Origin: Pseudomonadota bacterium
GTDB taxonomy: Bacteria; Pseudomonadota; Gammaproteobacteria; Steroidobacterales; Woeseiaceae
Length of the DNA stretch: 32,764 bases
Reading direction: 5' to 3'
Assembly (NCBI GenBank): GCA_020027645.1
Contig: JAHKKM010000015.1
Span: 1 to 32,764, forward strand
Shown: one piece after another, positions 8,573 through 17,202 of the stretch
Layout of the letters: each line of letters begins with the position of its first letter
Position numbering within the stretch: the stretch's first letter is position 1
Made by a program: the position numbers and the translations under genes
The notes under the pieces: model-generated
What the model saw: only the letters and a program-made list of their open reading frames with translations
Database searches by the model: none
Told to the model about the DNA's origin: nothing

Positions 8573-9694
8573 CGCATCGGCGCTGGGCATCAGGCGCTCG
8601 ACAGGCGCGCCTCCAAGGCAGCGCTCGCCAGAGTAGAAGACCGCATACTGTCCTGGTGCAACCGCGCGCTGTCTCTGTTCAAACATGACCTCAATGTTGT
8701 TGCCCGCAGCACGGCGGATCAGGCAAGCCTGATCCGCCTGGCGGTAGCGAACTTTCGCACTGCAAGGCATTGCGCCTTTGCGCATCAGTAGCTCGGGCTC
8801 CTCACCGATCCAGTGCACCGGTCCGGCAAGCAAATGATCGGAATACAACAATTCGTCCTCACCCTGTACAACAATCAGCGCGTTGGTCTTCAGATCCTTG
8901 CCGGCAACAAACCACGGGGCCTCCGCGGCGTCGCGCCGGCCACCCACACCGAGGCCCTGGCGCTGGCCGATAGTGTAGAACATGAGTCCGTTATGCTGTC
9001 CCAGCGTGGTTCCATCCACACTGCGTATCGGCCCCGGATTGGCTGGCAGGAAATTGCCGAGAAATTCCCGGAAGGGCCGTTCACCGATAAAACAGATACC
9101 AGTACTGTCTTTCTTTTCGCTGACGTGCAGACAGAATTCCCGTGCAATGTCCCGAACTTCTGTTTTCCGCAGCTCGCCCAACGGGAAAAGCGTCTCCCTG
9201 AGCGCCTCTTCGCTCACTGCGTGCAGGAAATAGCTTTGATCCTTGGCCAGATCGACAGCTTTCAAAAGCTGCGCGCGGCCATCGACGATGCGAACGCGCG
9301 CATAGTGCCCGGTAGCGAGCAATGCGGCCCCCAGTCGTTTGGCATAGCGTCGAAACTCACCGAATTTGATTTCCCGATTGCACAACACGTCCGGATTCGG
9401 TGTGCGCCCGTTCCGGTATTCGTTCAGGAAGTGCTCGAATACGTTTTGCCGGTATTCCTTCGCGAAATTGACGTGGTGCAAAGGCACGCCGATCTGTTCA
9501 CAGATTCGACGCGCATCCTGCAAATCCTGCGCCGCAGTACAGTGACCGTCATCGTCATCCCAGTTGGTCATATGCAGGGCCTGTACGTCCGCACCCTGCT
9601 GTTTCAACAGCAATGCGGCAACGGCGGAATCAACTCCGCCTGACAGTCCGATCACGACTCTCTGGCCGGCTAATTTGTTTTTGTTTTCGACCAT
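8555..9694 (-). CDS. mnmA: tRNA-specific 2-thiouridylase MnmA
   Basis: 379 residues. MnmA makes 2-thiouridine at the wobble position 34 of tRNAs for Lys, Glu and Gln, using ATP and persulfide sulfur. Visible are the PP-loop SGGVDS near residue 20, [14 protein letters not shown] with the first catalytic cysteine, [12 protein letters not shown]-like acceptor-binding sequence near 170, and [16 protein letters not shown] with the second cysteine. [13 protein letters not shown] and the C-terminal beta-barrel follow. The start is ATG with no clear Shine-Dalgarno; a perfect 8-bp hairpin lies 3 bases upstream of it. Upstream is nudJ, as in E. coli, but downstream is acnA rather than hflD. Confidence 0.97.
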   Translation of the reverse strand: MVENKNKLAGQRVVIGLSGGVDSAVAALLLKQQGADVQALHMTNWDDDDGHCTAAQDLQDARRICEQIGVPLHHVNFAKEYRQNVFEHFLNEYRNGRTPNPDVLCNREIKFGEFRRYAKRLGAALLATGHYARVRIVDGRAQLLKAVDLAKDQSYFLHAVSEEALRETLFPLGELRKTEVRDIAREFCLHVSEKKDSTGICFIGERPFREFLGNFLPANPGPIRSVDGTTLGQHNGLMFYTIGQRQGLGVGGRRDAAEAPWFVAGKDLKTNALIVVQGEDELLYSDHLLAGPVHWIGEEPELLMRKGAMPCSAKVRYRQADQACLIRRAAGNNIEVMFEQRQRAVAPGQYAVFYSGERCLGGAPVERLMPSADALRAAV

Positions 9695-9697
9695 GGG

Positions 9698-9716
9698 TCG
9701 GTGATTTTATCACCGA
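9698..9716 (-). promoter_or_regulatory. Perfect 8-bp inverted repeat abutting the mnmA start codon
   Basis: TCGGTGAT (9698-9705), loop TTT, ATCACCGA (9709-9716). It lies in the 58-base gap between nudJ and mnmA and ends 3 bases before the mnmA ATG, exactly where a ribosome site should be. As RNA it could hide the initiation region; as DNA it could be an operator. No T-run follows, so it is not a standard terminator. Confidence 0.5.
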
Positions 9717-9752
9717 TTACAGGAAGCGGGGTGGGGCGGTACGACCTTGCTG

Positions 9753-10244
9753 TCAGACCAGGCAGGCGTGGGCGAGCACGGCACCTACGTTCTTTTGCAC
9801 TGGCATCATTCCGGCCAGCAGCGTGGATGGCTGGCGTTTGCCGGCCAAGTAGTCATCGATGCATCTGAGCACGACCGGTGAGCGGCAATCGCGTTTTCGG
9901 TGCTTGATGTCGGCAATCGAGTACCAGTGCACGGCATGAATTCCGTTGTCGAGCTTCTGCCTCTGATTTTCAGTAACGAGGTCCGCGGTGTACACGATGC
10001 GCAGAAATTGCTGGCGAGTTTGTGGATGTATCCACAGGTAGACACCCAGCAATCCGCTGACATTGATCAGGCAACCAGCTTCCTCCGTGACCTCGCGGAC
10101 GACAGCGTCCTCGGGCGATTCACCGCTCTCAATATGACCGCCTGGCTGAGTGATGACCACAACGCCTGACGAACGTTCCTCGACAATCAGGAACTTCTCG
10201 TTCCGTTCGACGACGGCACATACGGTGAGGTCGGTGGGTAACAC
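9753..10244 (-). CDS. nudJ: NUDIX hydrolase, NudJ-like phosphatase
   Basis: 163 residues. The Nudix box is complete at about residues 36-57: GHIESGE, then REVTEEAG, with glycine, the arginine and the three metal-binding glutamates in place. The N-terminus (DLTVCAVVERNEKFLIVEE) and the QPGGHIE context match the NudJ/YmfB group, which acts on nucleoside di- and triphosphates and thiamine-type pyrophosphates. The position directly before mnmA is the same as in E. coli and supports the symbol. It starts 27 bases after the DUF7931-like gene stop, inside the long leftward run. Confidence 0.88.
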   Translation of the reverse strand: MLPTDLTVCAVVERNEKFLIVEERSSGVVVITQPGGHIESGESPEDAVVREVTEEAGCLINVSGLLGVYLWIHPQTRQQFLRIVYTADLVTENQRQKLDNGIHAVHWYSIADIKHRKRDCRSPVVLRCIDDYLAGKRQPSTLLAGMMPVQKNVGAVLAHACLV

Positions 10245-10271
10245 TGGTATAGGCTGATGCGGAGTCTGGTA

Positions 10272-10769
10272 TCAGATGCCAAGCTGGCGGAATTCGATTT
10301 CGACTTCGCTGGCCAGCCAGATTTCGTCGAACATCTTTGCATACAGCCGGGCGACCGCGGGCTCAAAGGTATCGGCAATCCCTTCCCAGCGGCTGGCCTG
10401 GAGCCGGTAGACAAGGGCTGTTTCGTCAGCAATGCAAAACGACTCTGCATGCGTCCGCAGGTCTTTGCGAACATGGCGAAATTCGATGTAGGTGTTCAGA
10501 CGCCGCCCGAGATGTACAAACGCGTTGCCATTCTTGATGGCACGTGTCGGGTCCGCTATCAGCACCCGAATTCGTGCATAGGTTTGTGACAGCACCAGGT
10601 GTTTGACGATTTCCAGAAAATCCGGATCATCGTAGATTCCCGGATCGAGGTCGTGCGAATAGATGGAGATCCTGCGCGTCGCTACACTGGCGACATCGAT
10701 GACCGCACGACGCGCTTCCTCTTGTGACGAGATGACCCAGCGCCGACCTTTTTCCCGAGCTTGTTCCAT
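10272..10769 (-). CDS. DUF7931-like protein (phospholipase D-like scaffold without HKD motif)
   Basis: 165 residues, soluble. The pattern YSHDLDPGIYDDPDFLEIV, then ARIRVLIADP, an HLGRRL helix, a strand IEFRHV and a final LYAKMFDEIWLASE recalls the domain that in many gammaproteobacteria sits at the C-terminus of GNAT acetyltransferases, known to me as DUF7931. It looks like half a phospholipase D fold but has no HxK catalytic motif. The ATG at 10769 is chosen because the frame upstream reaches a stop after about 24 codons with no better start. The 180 bases back to roxA are too few for a GNAT domain, so here the domain stands alone. Family name is tentative; function unknown. Confidence 0.6.
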   Translation of the reverse strand: MEQAREKGRRWVISSQEEARRAVIDVASVATRRISIYSHDLDPGIYDDPDFLEIVKHLVLSQTYARIRVLIADPTRAIKNGNAFVHLGRRLNTYIEFRHVRKDLRTHAESFCIADETALVYRLQASRWEGIADTFEPAVARLYAKMFDEIWLASEVEIEFRQLGI

Positions 10770-10949
10770 TTTTGTCCGAGTTTGTTTTCCAGGAAGTACG
10801 GGCAGGTGCCTGCCGACCGCCGCGTCTCCAGATCAGAACCGCGGTTTCCCGCAGACGCCGCGAGTCTGGACATGTTACCGGCCGGTCAATCTTCGACGGT
10901 GCCAACTGCGTCACGTTTTGCCGACAAATGACGAGCCTGAGAACCGTTC

Positions 10950-12146
10950 TCATTCATCACCAAGGTCAAAAACACCACAGCTCAGGAGCCATTCAAGCAG
11001 TTCACGCGATCGGGCCTCTTTGTACCAGTGGTCGAAATCGCCGCTGTGCAGCTTCCGCTGGCGGCACAGTTCGGCCACGGACCCTGCCAAAGCAGGATCA
11101 GTTTCCCGCTGGAAACCGTTGGCGAACACCCTCATTGCACCTCCACTACCGGATCCGCCCACGGTGTAGGCCACGCGCGCCATCCCGTGCAGCGATAAGG
11201 CATTTTGTTGCCTTATTTCGGCAAGCGCCGTTCTCGCCGCTTTGATCGTCATTCGGTCGGGCGCCAGCCATGCTTTCGGGTCGGTAACAAGCGAGCCAAA
11301 AGTTATTGCAAGTTTGTCCGGCTCCGGGCAGGCAGCGAGCCGAAAGCAGGCTTGCGCCCTTTGCAATGCACGTTCGCTGATCAATCCTGACAAGGCTTCA
11401 TCCAGCGAGAGGTCCGGGTCCTGATAGAAAGTTGCAAGATCCTGCTTTGACACAGCGGCCCGCCGCCGACCGGGAAACAATCGATCCAATGTCGTGGTGA
11501 ATTCCGATAACTGCGGAGCCCGCATGCCGATGGAATAGGTCATGCAGCGGTCCTGCGCTATACCCCAGTGCGGCACTCCAGGTGGCAGGTACAACACATC
11601 CCCGTCCTCCGCAAGGTACTCCTGTTGCGCGTCGAAAGGCTGCAACAACGACAATTCGGCGCTGGCAACCGACGCCTCGACCTTGTCTGCCGCAGTAATT
11701 CGCCATTCGCGTTTGCCTTCGCCCTGGCAGAGAAAAACATCGTAGTGGTCGCGATGCGGCCCGACGCTGCCGCCAGGGGCCGCGAAGCTCACCATCAGGT
11801 CGTCGATACGCCAATCCGGAATAAATGGTACCTGTGCGAACAGCGCACGAAAATCCGGAAGGTGCTTTTCCACGTCCTGTACCAGCAGCGTCCAATTGCT
11901 GTCCGGTAATTGCATCAGAGTCGTGTCGTCGAAAGGCCCATGTTCGACGCGATAACGACAAATTCCGCCATCGTCATGCGTGTAGATCAGCCGTGACTCC
12001 ACGTCAGGCAGGGTTGCCAGCCAGGCCAGTTCATCCGGAATCAGTACAGGAGTGAGCGCGTCGATACCGGAGGGGAAAAACAAAGGTGCTTTTTGCCAGT
12101 ATCCGGCCAGGAACCGGGCCGGATCGAGTGTTGCGGGAAATCTCAA
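10950..12146 (-). CDS. roxA: Cupin-fold 2-oxoglutarate oxygenase, ribosomal protein L16 arginine hydroxylase
   Basis: 398 residues. RoxA (YcfD) is a JmjC-type Fe(II)/2-oxoglutarate oxygenase that hydroxylates an arginine of ribosomal protein L16. Family segments seen are GYWQKAPLFF near residues 15-24, DWRIDDLMVSFAAPGGSVGPH ending at 131, and LPPGVPHWG. The iron triad is H131, D133 (HRDHYDVF) and H193. The start is TTG at 12146 with AGGA about 12 bases upstream. No ATG or GTG gives a better N-terminus, and the product then aligns with the E. coli N-terminus. The gene follows purB by 20 bases; in E. coli it sits beside phoQ. Confidence 0.92.
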   Translation of the reverse strand: MRFPATLDPARFLAGYWQKAPLFFPSGIDALTPVLIPDELAWLATLPDVESRLIYTHDDGGICRYRVEHGPFDDTTLMQLPDSNWTLLVQDVEKHLPDFRALFAQVPFIPDWRIDDLMVSFAAPGGSVGPHRDHYDVFLCQGEGKREWRITAADKVEASVASAELSLLQPFDAQQEYLAEDGDVLYLPPGVPHWGIAQDRCMTYSIGMRAPQLSEFTTTLDRLFPGRRRAAVSKQDLATFYQDPDLSLDEALSGLISERALQRAQACFRLAACPEPDKLAITFGSLVTDPKAWLAPDRMTIKAARTALAEIRQQNALSLHGMARVAYTVGGSGSGGAMRVFANGFQRETDPALAGSVAELCRQRKLHSGDFDHWYKEARSRELLEWLLSCGVFDLGDE

Positions 12147-12166
12147 AACGGAATTCGTCCTGCCGC

Positions 12167-13537
12167 TCAGGAATTGCGCCTGGCGAGACTCGATGCGAGG
12201 CCGGTGTAAGTAGATGGCGTAAGCGCAAGCAGCCGGGCCTTTGCCTCGTCTGGCACTTCGAGATTTTCTATGAATTCATGCAACAGCTCCCGGGTCACCG
12301 TCGTCCCCCGAGTCAGCGCCTTCAGCTGTTCGTAGGGCTCGGCAATGCCATAGCGACGCATGACTGTCTGAATCGCCTCGGCCAGCACCTCCCAGCTTGC
12401 ATCGAGGTCCTTCTGAATCGCATTAGAATTAACCTGAAGCTTGTTGAGCCCTGTCAGGATCGACTGCATTGCGATAAGCACGTAAGCCGCGGCCAAGCCG
12501 AAGTTTCGTTGCACTGTGGAATCCGTCAGATCGCGTTGCCACCGCGATATCGGCAGTTTCAGGGCGAAATGATCGAGAAGAGCATTCGCCATGCCGAGGT
12601 TGCCTTCGGCATTTTCGAAATCGATCGGGTTGACCTTATGCGGCATAGTCGAGGATCCGACTTCGTCCCTCAATACTCGCTGGCTGAAATATCCCAGCGA
12701 TACATATCCCCAGACATCGCGACACAGGTCGATCATAACGGTATTGCACCGTATCAGGGCGTGGCAATATTCAGCAGTCCAGTCGTGCGGCTCTATCTGC
12801 GTGGTGTGCAGGTTGCATTCCAGCCCGAGCGATTCGACGAATGCAGTGGTGATGGACGGCCAATCGGCATCCGGGTAGGCAGCAAGATGCGCATTGAAGT
12901 TGCCGACCGCACCATTGAATTTGCCAAGTACGCGAACGGCTGAGAATTGTTCCTGCGTGCGGCTTAGCCTATGCACCGTATTGGCGAACTCCTTGCCGAC
13001 CGTAGTAGGGCTGGCGGCCTGGCCATGCGTTCGCGACATCATTGCCGTCCCGGCATGGTCGTTGGCAAGGGTTCTCAATCGGGCAATCAGTTCCTTCATC
13101 CTGGGAACCAGCAATTCGTCGCGAGCCGTCCGCAACATGAGTGCGTAGGCAAGATTATTGATGTCCTCAGACGTGCATGCGAAATGAATGAAGTCCGCGA
13201 GGTTGCGCGTATCTTTGCCCGTTCCGATGCGTTCACGCACAAAATACTCGACTGCCTTGACGTCGTGGTTGGTGGTCGCTTCGATTTTCTTGACTCGGAC
13301 TGCGTCTTCTGTGGAGAAGTCGTCGACTACATGGTTGAGCATGTCTTTCATGACCGGGGAGAGCGGCGCAAGCTCGGCCACCGCCGCTTCGTCCGAGAGC
13401 CACTGCAGCCAGCGAACCTCGATCAACACCCGGAATCGGATCAGGCCAAATTCGCTGAAGATGCTGCGAAGTGACTGTACCTTGTCGGCGTAACGACCGT
13501 CTGCCGGAGAGAGTGCCTTGAGTCTCGTGAGATCCAT
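12167..13537 (-). CDS. purB: Adenylosuccinate lyase
   Basis: 456 residues. PurB splits adenylosuccinate and SAICAR in purine synthesis. The N-terminus LTRLKALSPADGRYADKV, the segment TTNHDVKAVEYFVRE and the lyase signature SSTMPHKVNPIDFENAEGN place it in the E. coli-type PurB branch. I chose the ATG at 13537 because MDLTRLKALSP matches the E. coli start; the in-frame ATG at 13576 would add 13 residues and overlap a possible TATGAT -10 hexamer (minus strand, 13578-13573). It is the first gene of the leftward run and is divergent from fumC, with 83 bases between the starts. Confidence 0.96.
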   Translation of the reverse strand: MDLTRLKALSPADGRYADKVQSLRSIFSEFGLIRFRVLIEVRWLQWLSDEAAVAELAPLSPVMKDMLNHVVDDFSTEDAVRVKKIEATTNHDVKAVEYFVRERIGTGKDTRNLADFIHFACTSEDINNLAYALMLRTARDELLVPRMKELIARLRTLANDHAGTAMMSRTHGQAASPTTVGKEFANTVHRLSRTQEQFSAVRVLGKFNGAVGNFNAHLAAYPDADWPSITTAFVESLGLECNLHTTQIEPHDWTAEYCHALIRCNTVMIDLCRDVWGYVSLGYFSQRVLRDEVGSSTMPHKVNPIDFENAEGNLGMANALLDHFALKLPISRWQRDLTDSTVQRNFGLAAAYVLIAMQSILTGLNKLQVNSNAIQKDLDASWEVLAEAIQTVMRRYGIAEPYEQLKALTRGTTVTRELLHEFIENLEVPDEAKARLLALTPSTYTGLASSLARRNS

Positions 13538-13620
13538 GTCGATTGAGTAGACTACGCCGCGCAAAGCGCGAATCATACACTACAGGCCCGTTCATTGGCC
13601 CGCAGGGAGACCAGCAAGAT

Positions 13621-15009
13621 ATGAGTGACAAGTCCAGCCGCAAAGTACATGACAGCATGGGTGAACTTGAGGTTCCCGCCGATGCGCTGTGGGGCGCCCA
13701 GACACAACGTGCGGTCGACAATTTCCCAATTAGCGGACTAGCGATGCCACGTCGGTTTATCGCAGCCCTGGGGCTCGTCAAGTGGGCGGCCGCCGGCGCG
13801 AACGCAGAACTAGGCCTGCTGAAAACCGAGCGTGCCGTGGCAATTCAGAAAGCTTCGCTTGCGGTAGCTGACGGCGTCCACGACCGGCAATTTCCGATCG
13901 ATGTGTTTCAGACCGGGTCTGGCACCAGCTCCAACATGAATGCGAACGAGGTGATCGCGAATCTGGCCAGCGGTATTCTCGGCAGCGAAGTGCACCCGAA
14001 CGATGACGTCAACATGTGCCAGAGCAGCAATGATGTGATTCCCACCTGCGTGCATGTCAGTGCGTCGCTTGCGATCCACAACGAGCTGCTACCTGCACTG
14101 AAGCATCTGGCGGAAACCCTGGAGAAAAAGGCAGACGAGACCCGGACGGTGGTGAAAACCGGGCGAACACACCTGATGGATGCGATGCCGGTGACGCTTG
14201 GCCAGGAACTCGATGGCTGGCGATCGCAGATCGAGCATGCGAACGAGCGGCTCGGCGAAACTCTGCGGCGGCTGGCCGCGCTTGCCCAGGGTGGTACAGC
14301 GGTCGGTACGGGAATCAACGCGCATCCGAAGTTTGGCCGCAAGGTTGCGACCCTGCTTGGTGAGCGCACCGGCGTCGAATTCACTCAGGCCTCATCTCTA
14401 TTCGAAAGTCTCAGCAGCCAGGACGCCGCGGTCGAAGCATCCGGCCAACTGAAGGTTCTCGCGGTCAGCCTGACCAAGATTGCTAATGACTTGCGCTGGA
14501 TGAATTCCGGGCCACTGGCCGGCCTCGGCGAGATCGAATTGCCAGCGCTACAGCCGGGTTCCAGCATCATGCCGGGCAAGGTAAATCCGGTCATTCCGGA
14601 GGCGGTCGCGATGGTCTGTGCGCAGGTCATTGGTAATGACGCGACCATCACCCTGGCTGGACAAAGCGGCAATTTCCAGCTCAATGTGATGCTGCCCCTG
14701 GTAGCCCATAACCTCCTTCAAAGCATAGAAATCCTGAGTAATGCCTGCCGCTGCCTGGCAGATAAAGCGATCGCCGGGTTCGTGGTCAATGCCGACAACA
14801 TCAATCGCGCACTCGACCGCAATCCGATCCTGGTCACCGCGCTGAATCCGGTGATCGGCTACGAAAAAGGTGCCGCGGTCGCTAAGGTGGCTTACAAGAA
14901 AGGGCGGCCGGTCAAGGACGTGGCCAAGGAGATGACCGATCTCAGCGACAAGGAACTCGACCGGCTGCTGGATCCGGCAGCGCTGACCAAGGGCGGAATC
15001 CAGCACTGA
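13621..15009 (+). CDS. fumC: Class II fumarate hydratase
   Basis: 462 residues, normal for oxygen-stable class II fumarase, which converts fumarate to malate in the TCA cycle. It shows DSMGELEVPADALWGAQTQR near the start, FQTGSGTSSNMNANEV, GRTHLMDAMPVTLGQE, and the superfamily signature GSSIMPGKVNPV near residue 318, followed by VIPEAVAMVCAQVIGND. The ATG at 13621 is preceded by AGGGAGA at good spacing; an upstream ATG at 13543 would add 26 residues not found in the family. Fumarase and PurB belong to the same superfamily and here stand back to back. Downstream genes follow with gaps of 11 and 12 bases. Confidence 0.97.
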   Translation: MSDKSSRKVHDSMGELEVPADALWGAQTQRAVDNFPISGLAMPRRFIAALGLVKWAAAGANAELGLLKTERAVAIQKASLAVADGVHDRQFPIDVFQTGSGTSSNMNANEVIANLASGILGSEVHPNDDVNMCQSSNDVIPTCVHVSASLAIHNELLPALKHLAETLEKKADETRTVVKTGRTHLMDAMPVTLGQELDGWRSQIEHANERLGETLRRLAALAQGGTAVGTGINAHPKFGRKVATLLGERTGVEFTQASSLFESLSSQDAAVEASGQLKVLAVSLTKIANDLRWMNSGPLAGLGEIELPALQPGSSIMPGKVNPVIPEAVAMVCAQVIGNDATITLAGQSGNFQLNVMLPLVAHNLLQSIEILSNACRCLADKAIAGFVVNADNINRALDRNPILVTALNPVIGYEKGAAVAKVAYKKGRPVKDVAKEMTDLSDKELDRLLDPAALTKGGIQH

Positions 15010-15020
15010 CTGGAAGCAAG

Positions 15021-15662
15021 GTGCCCGCAACCAAAAACAATCCGGTGTCCGAGGCGCACATACGCCGACGGCTGGCCGGTACGAGGCTGCCTGCAGATCC
15101 CTTGCATTTCGATTTGCAAGTGGCACTTAAGCGATGGCCGAAGGCACTGTTGGAGAAGTACGCCAGCCAACTGCAGCCGGCTGGCGTGCTCGTTCCAATC
15201 ATCGTCCGGGATGACGCGATGTCGATCTTGTTGACCCAGCGCGCCGCGGGCCTGTCCCAACACGCCGGGCAGGTCAGCTTTCCCGGCGGACGGATGGAAG
15301 CCGGGGACGCCGATGTACGGGCGACCGCGCTGCGGGAAACCTGGGAGGAGATAGGCATTGAACCGCATCTGGTCGATGTCGCCGGTTACCTCGAGACGGC
15401 GCCAACGGTTTCAGGTTATGTCGTTACGCCGGTAATCGGCTTCGTTGCCGGCGGCTTTCGCCTGAAAATCGACAGGTCCGAGGTCGAGCAGGTATTTGAG
15501 GTACCACTCGACTTCCTGTTGCAGGCAGGCAATGTGCAAATGACCGAGCGCGAACTCGACGGGTTCCGCATGCCGGTCGCCGAATTCCACTACGCTGAGC
15601 GCAGAGTCTGGGGCGCTACTGCGAATATCCTGGTCAGGTTTCTTGAAAAACTTACTCAATGA
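15021..15662 (+). CDS. CoA pyrophosphatase, NUDIX family (NudL type)
   Basis: 213 residues, GTG start with GGAAG a few bases upstream. The segment LLTQRAAGLSQHAGQVSFPGG near residues 73-93 is the CoA-pyrophosphatase (UPF0035) motif that precedes the Nudix box. The box itself reads GGRMEAGD...RETWEEIG. Such enzymes split CoA and its oxidised forms to 3',5'-ADP and phosphopantetheine. It lies between fumC and mazG, so two nucleotide-sanitising hydrolases are adjacent. E. coli NudL is the closest named relative I can suggest; orthology was not tested. Confidence 0.9.
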   Translation: MPATKNNPVSEAHIRRRLAGTRLPADPLHFDLQVALKRWPKALLEKYASQLQPAGVLVPIIVRDDAMSILLTQRAAGLSQHAGQVSFPGGRMEAGDADVRATALRETWEEIGIEPHLVDVAGYLETAPTVSGYVVTPVIGFVAGGFRLKIDRSEVEQVFEVPLDFLLQAGNVQMTERELDGFRMPVAEFHYAERRVWGATANILVRFLEKLTQ

Positions 15663-15674
15663 AAACAGTTATTA

Positions 15675-16466
15675 ATGTCTAGTATTGAGAAATTACTTGA
15701 AATAATGTCAACCCTGCGGCATCCGCAAGACGGCTGTCCCTGGGATCTGCAGCAGGACTTCGCGAGCATTGCGCCCTACACCATTGAGGAAGCCTACGAG
15801 GTTGCCGATGCCATTGCGCGGGGCGACCTTGCCGGACTCAAGGATGAACTGGGCGACTTGCTGTTCCAGGTGGTGTTTCATGCCCGGATGGCCGAGGAAC
15901 GGGCCGCATTCGATTTCGAGGCTGTGGCGGCGGCAATCGTCGACAAAATGCGGCGACGGCATCCGCACGTCTTTGGCGATGAGCAGCAGCGCCGGACAGG
16001 CATGGACGAGGCCGGTTGGGAAAGCATCAAGGCCCGGGAGCGGCAGGCTGGCGCAGGATCGACAACGGTCAGTGCGCTGGACGGCGTGGCGCAGGCGTTG
16101 CCGGCACTGAAGCGTGCACAGAAACTCGGCAAACGAGCCGCAAGAATCGGTTTCGACTGGCCGGACAGCCTTGGCGTGCGGGCGAAGATAGACGAGGAAA
16201 TGGCGGAATTGCGGCAAGCCGAGACCGACGGTGGCGCGGCGCGTATCGCCGAGGAATTCGGCGACCTGCTGTTCTCTCTGGTCAATCTTGCAAGGCACCT
16301 GGACGTCGACGCAGAACAGGCGTTGCGCAATGCGAACCGCAAGTTCGAGCGCCGGTTCCGGCACATGGAGCGGCTCGTTGCGGCGTCCGGGGAACAGCTG
16401 TCGGAGCTCGATCTCGAGGCTATGGAACGCCACTGGCAGCGCGCCAAAGAGACTACCGACGGTTAG
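15675..16466 (+). CDS. mazG: Nucleoside triphosphate pyrophosphohydrolase MazG
   Basis: 263 residues with two MazG domains. The first has NGCPWDL-like RHPQDGCPWDLQQ near residues 15-27 and EEAYEVADAI followed by KDELGDLLFQVVFHARMAEE, the ExxE and ExxD metal-binding pattern. The second has DEEMAELRQAE and AEEFGDLLFSLVNLARHL. It hydrolyses NTPs to NMP and pyrophosphate and in E. coli tempers toxin-linked ppGpp effects. The ATG at 15675 gives the canonical N-terminus although no strong ribosome site is visible; the nudL-type gene ends 12 bases earlier. The first PhoP-like repeat begins 9 bases after this gene ends. Confidence 0.96.
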   Translation: MSSIEKLLEIMSTLRHPQDGCPWDLQQDFASIAPYTIEEAYEVADAIARGDLAGLKDELGDLLFQVVFHARMAEERAAFDFEAVAAAIVDKMRRRHPHVFGDEQQRRTGMDEAGWESIKARERQAGAGSTTVSALDGVAQALPALKRAQKLGKRAARIGFDWPDSLGVRAKIDEEMAELRQAETDGGAARIAEEFGDLLFSLVNLARHLDVDAEQALRNANRKFERRFRHMERLVAASGEQLSELDLEAMERHWQRAKETTDG

Positions 16467-16474
16467 TCCCGGGC

Positions 16475-16552
16475 GGTTCATCCGGCGTTCAGTTTCGCAG
16501 CGAAAACACAGGCCAATCGTTCAGCCAAGGTTCATTGCGCGGGTCCTATTCT
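16475..16552 (+). promoter_or_regulatory. Putative PhoP-type promoter with two direct-repeat boxes
   Basis: Box 1 is GGTTCA (16475-16480), 5 bases, CGTTCA (16486-16491). Box 2 is CGTTCA (16518-16523), 5 bases, GGTTCA (16529-16534). Within each box the GTTCA cores are exactly 11 bp apart, and corresponding half-sites of the two boxes are 43 bp apart, about four helical turns. A -10-like TATTCT (16547-16552) begins 12 bp after box 2 and has no good -35. This matches the known PhoP promoter layout, in which hexamer-N5-hexamer stands in place of the -35. The downstream gene starts at 16607. Confidence 0.55.
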
Positions 16553-16606
16553 TGGTCCCAGGCTCGGAGCTGGATCCGGGCCGGTGGACTGGAAGGGAGA
16601 ACGAGC

Positions 16607-17179
16607 ATGAACATCAAGCCCTGGAAATTGACCGTATCAGCCGCCATCCTTTTATCGATGGCCAGCGCCATACCGGCTAATGCATCCGGTAACGGGCACA
16701 GCAACGGCCGATCCGCGGGCGTTTACGACTACGCACGCGTATTGAGTGCCGAGCCCAACTATCGCTACGTGACGGTGACCACACCGGTCAACGAATGCTG
16801 GGACGACGTCGAGTACTACACTGTCGATCGCCGTCCGGCCGGTATCGGCGGCAGCACTCTTTTTGGTGCAATCGTCGGTGGTGTCGTCGGACACCAGTTT
16901 GGCAGTGGCCGCGGTAATGACGCAGCCACCGCCGTCGGCAGCATACTGGGTGCCGCGATCGGCAATAACGCGGCAGTAAGGGCCAACGCAAACTACCGGC
17001 CGGTGGAGTATTCGCGACCGGTGCGCCGCTGTGAGACCCGCTACCAGTCGCGTGAGGAACAACGCATAGACGGCTATCGCGTGATCTACACCTACAATGG
17101 GCGAAGATACGCGACCGACATGCCTTACGACCCGGGCAAACGCCTGCGCATACGGGTTGACGTGCAGCCGGCAGCGTGA
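16607..17179 (+). CDS. Glycine-zipper (17 kDa surface antigen-like) envelope protein
   Basis: 190 residues. A Sec signal peptide covers about residues 1-26 (SAAILLSMASAIPANA); there is no lipobox cysteine, so it is probably periplasmic or surface-associated rather than a lipoprotein. Residues about 77-130 are rich in small residues with GxxxG spacing (GAIVGGVVGHQFGSG, GSILGAAIGNNA), the glycine-zipper 2TM domain. A C-terminal beta-rich part with YRVIYTYNGRRYATDMPYDPG follows. The ATG at 16607 has an excellent GGAAGGGAG ribosome site. The gene sits behind the PhoP-like boxes and 103 bases ahead of the PepSY and PhoP/PhoQ-like genes. Relatives are linked to envelope stress or integrity; the exact role here is unknown. 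Confidence 0.85.
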   Translation: MNIKPWKLTVSAAILLSMASAIPANASGNGHSNGRSAGVYDYARVLSAEPNYRYVTVTTPVNECWDDVEYYTVDRRPAGIGGSTLFGAIVGGVVGHQFGSGRGNDAATAVGSILGAAIGNNAAVRANANYRPVEYSRPVRRCETRYQSREEQRIDGYRVIYTYNGRRYATDMPYDPGKRLRIRVDVQPAA

Positions 17180-17202
17180 GCAAACAGGGTGTCCGGCGGA
17201 CC

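Noticed and set aside
10770-10949. Possible remnant of a GNAT acetyltransferase between roxA and the DUF7931-like gene
   Set aside because: The frame of the downstream gene reaches a stop after about 24 codons, and no acetyl-CoA-binding motif is visible in the other minus-strand frames.
13558-13570. Hairpin CGCGC-AAA-GCGCG between purB and fumC
   Set aside because: A 5-bp GC stem in GC-rich DNA between divergent starts, with no T-run; no role can be supported.
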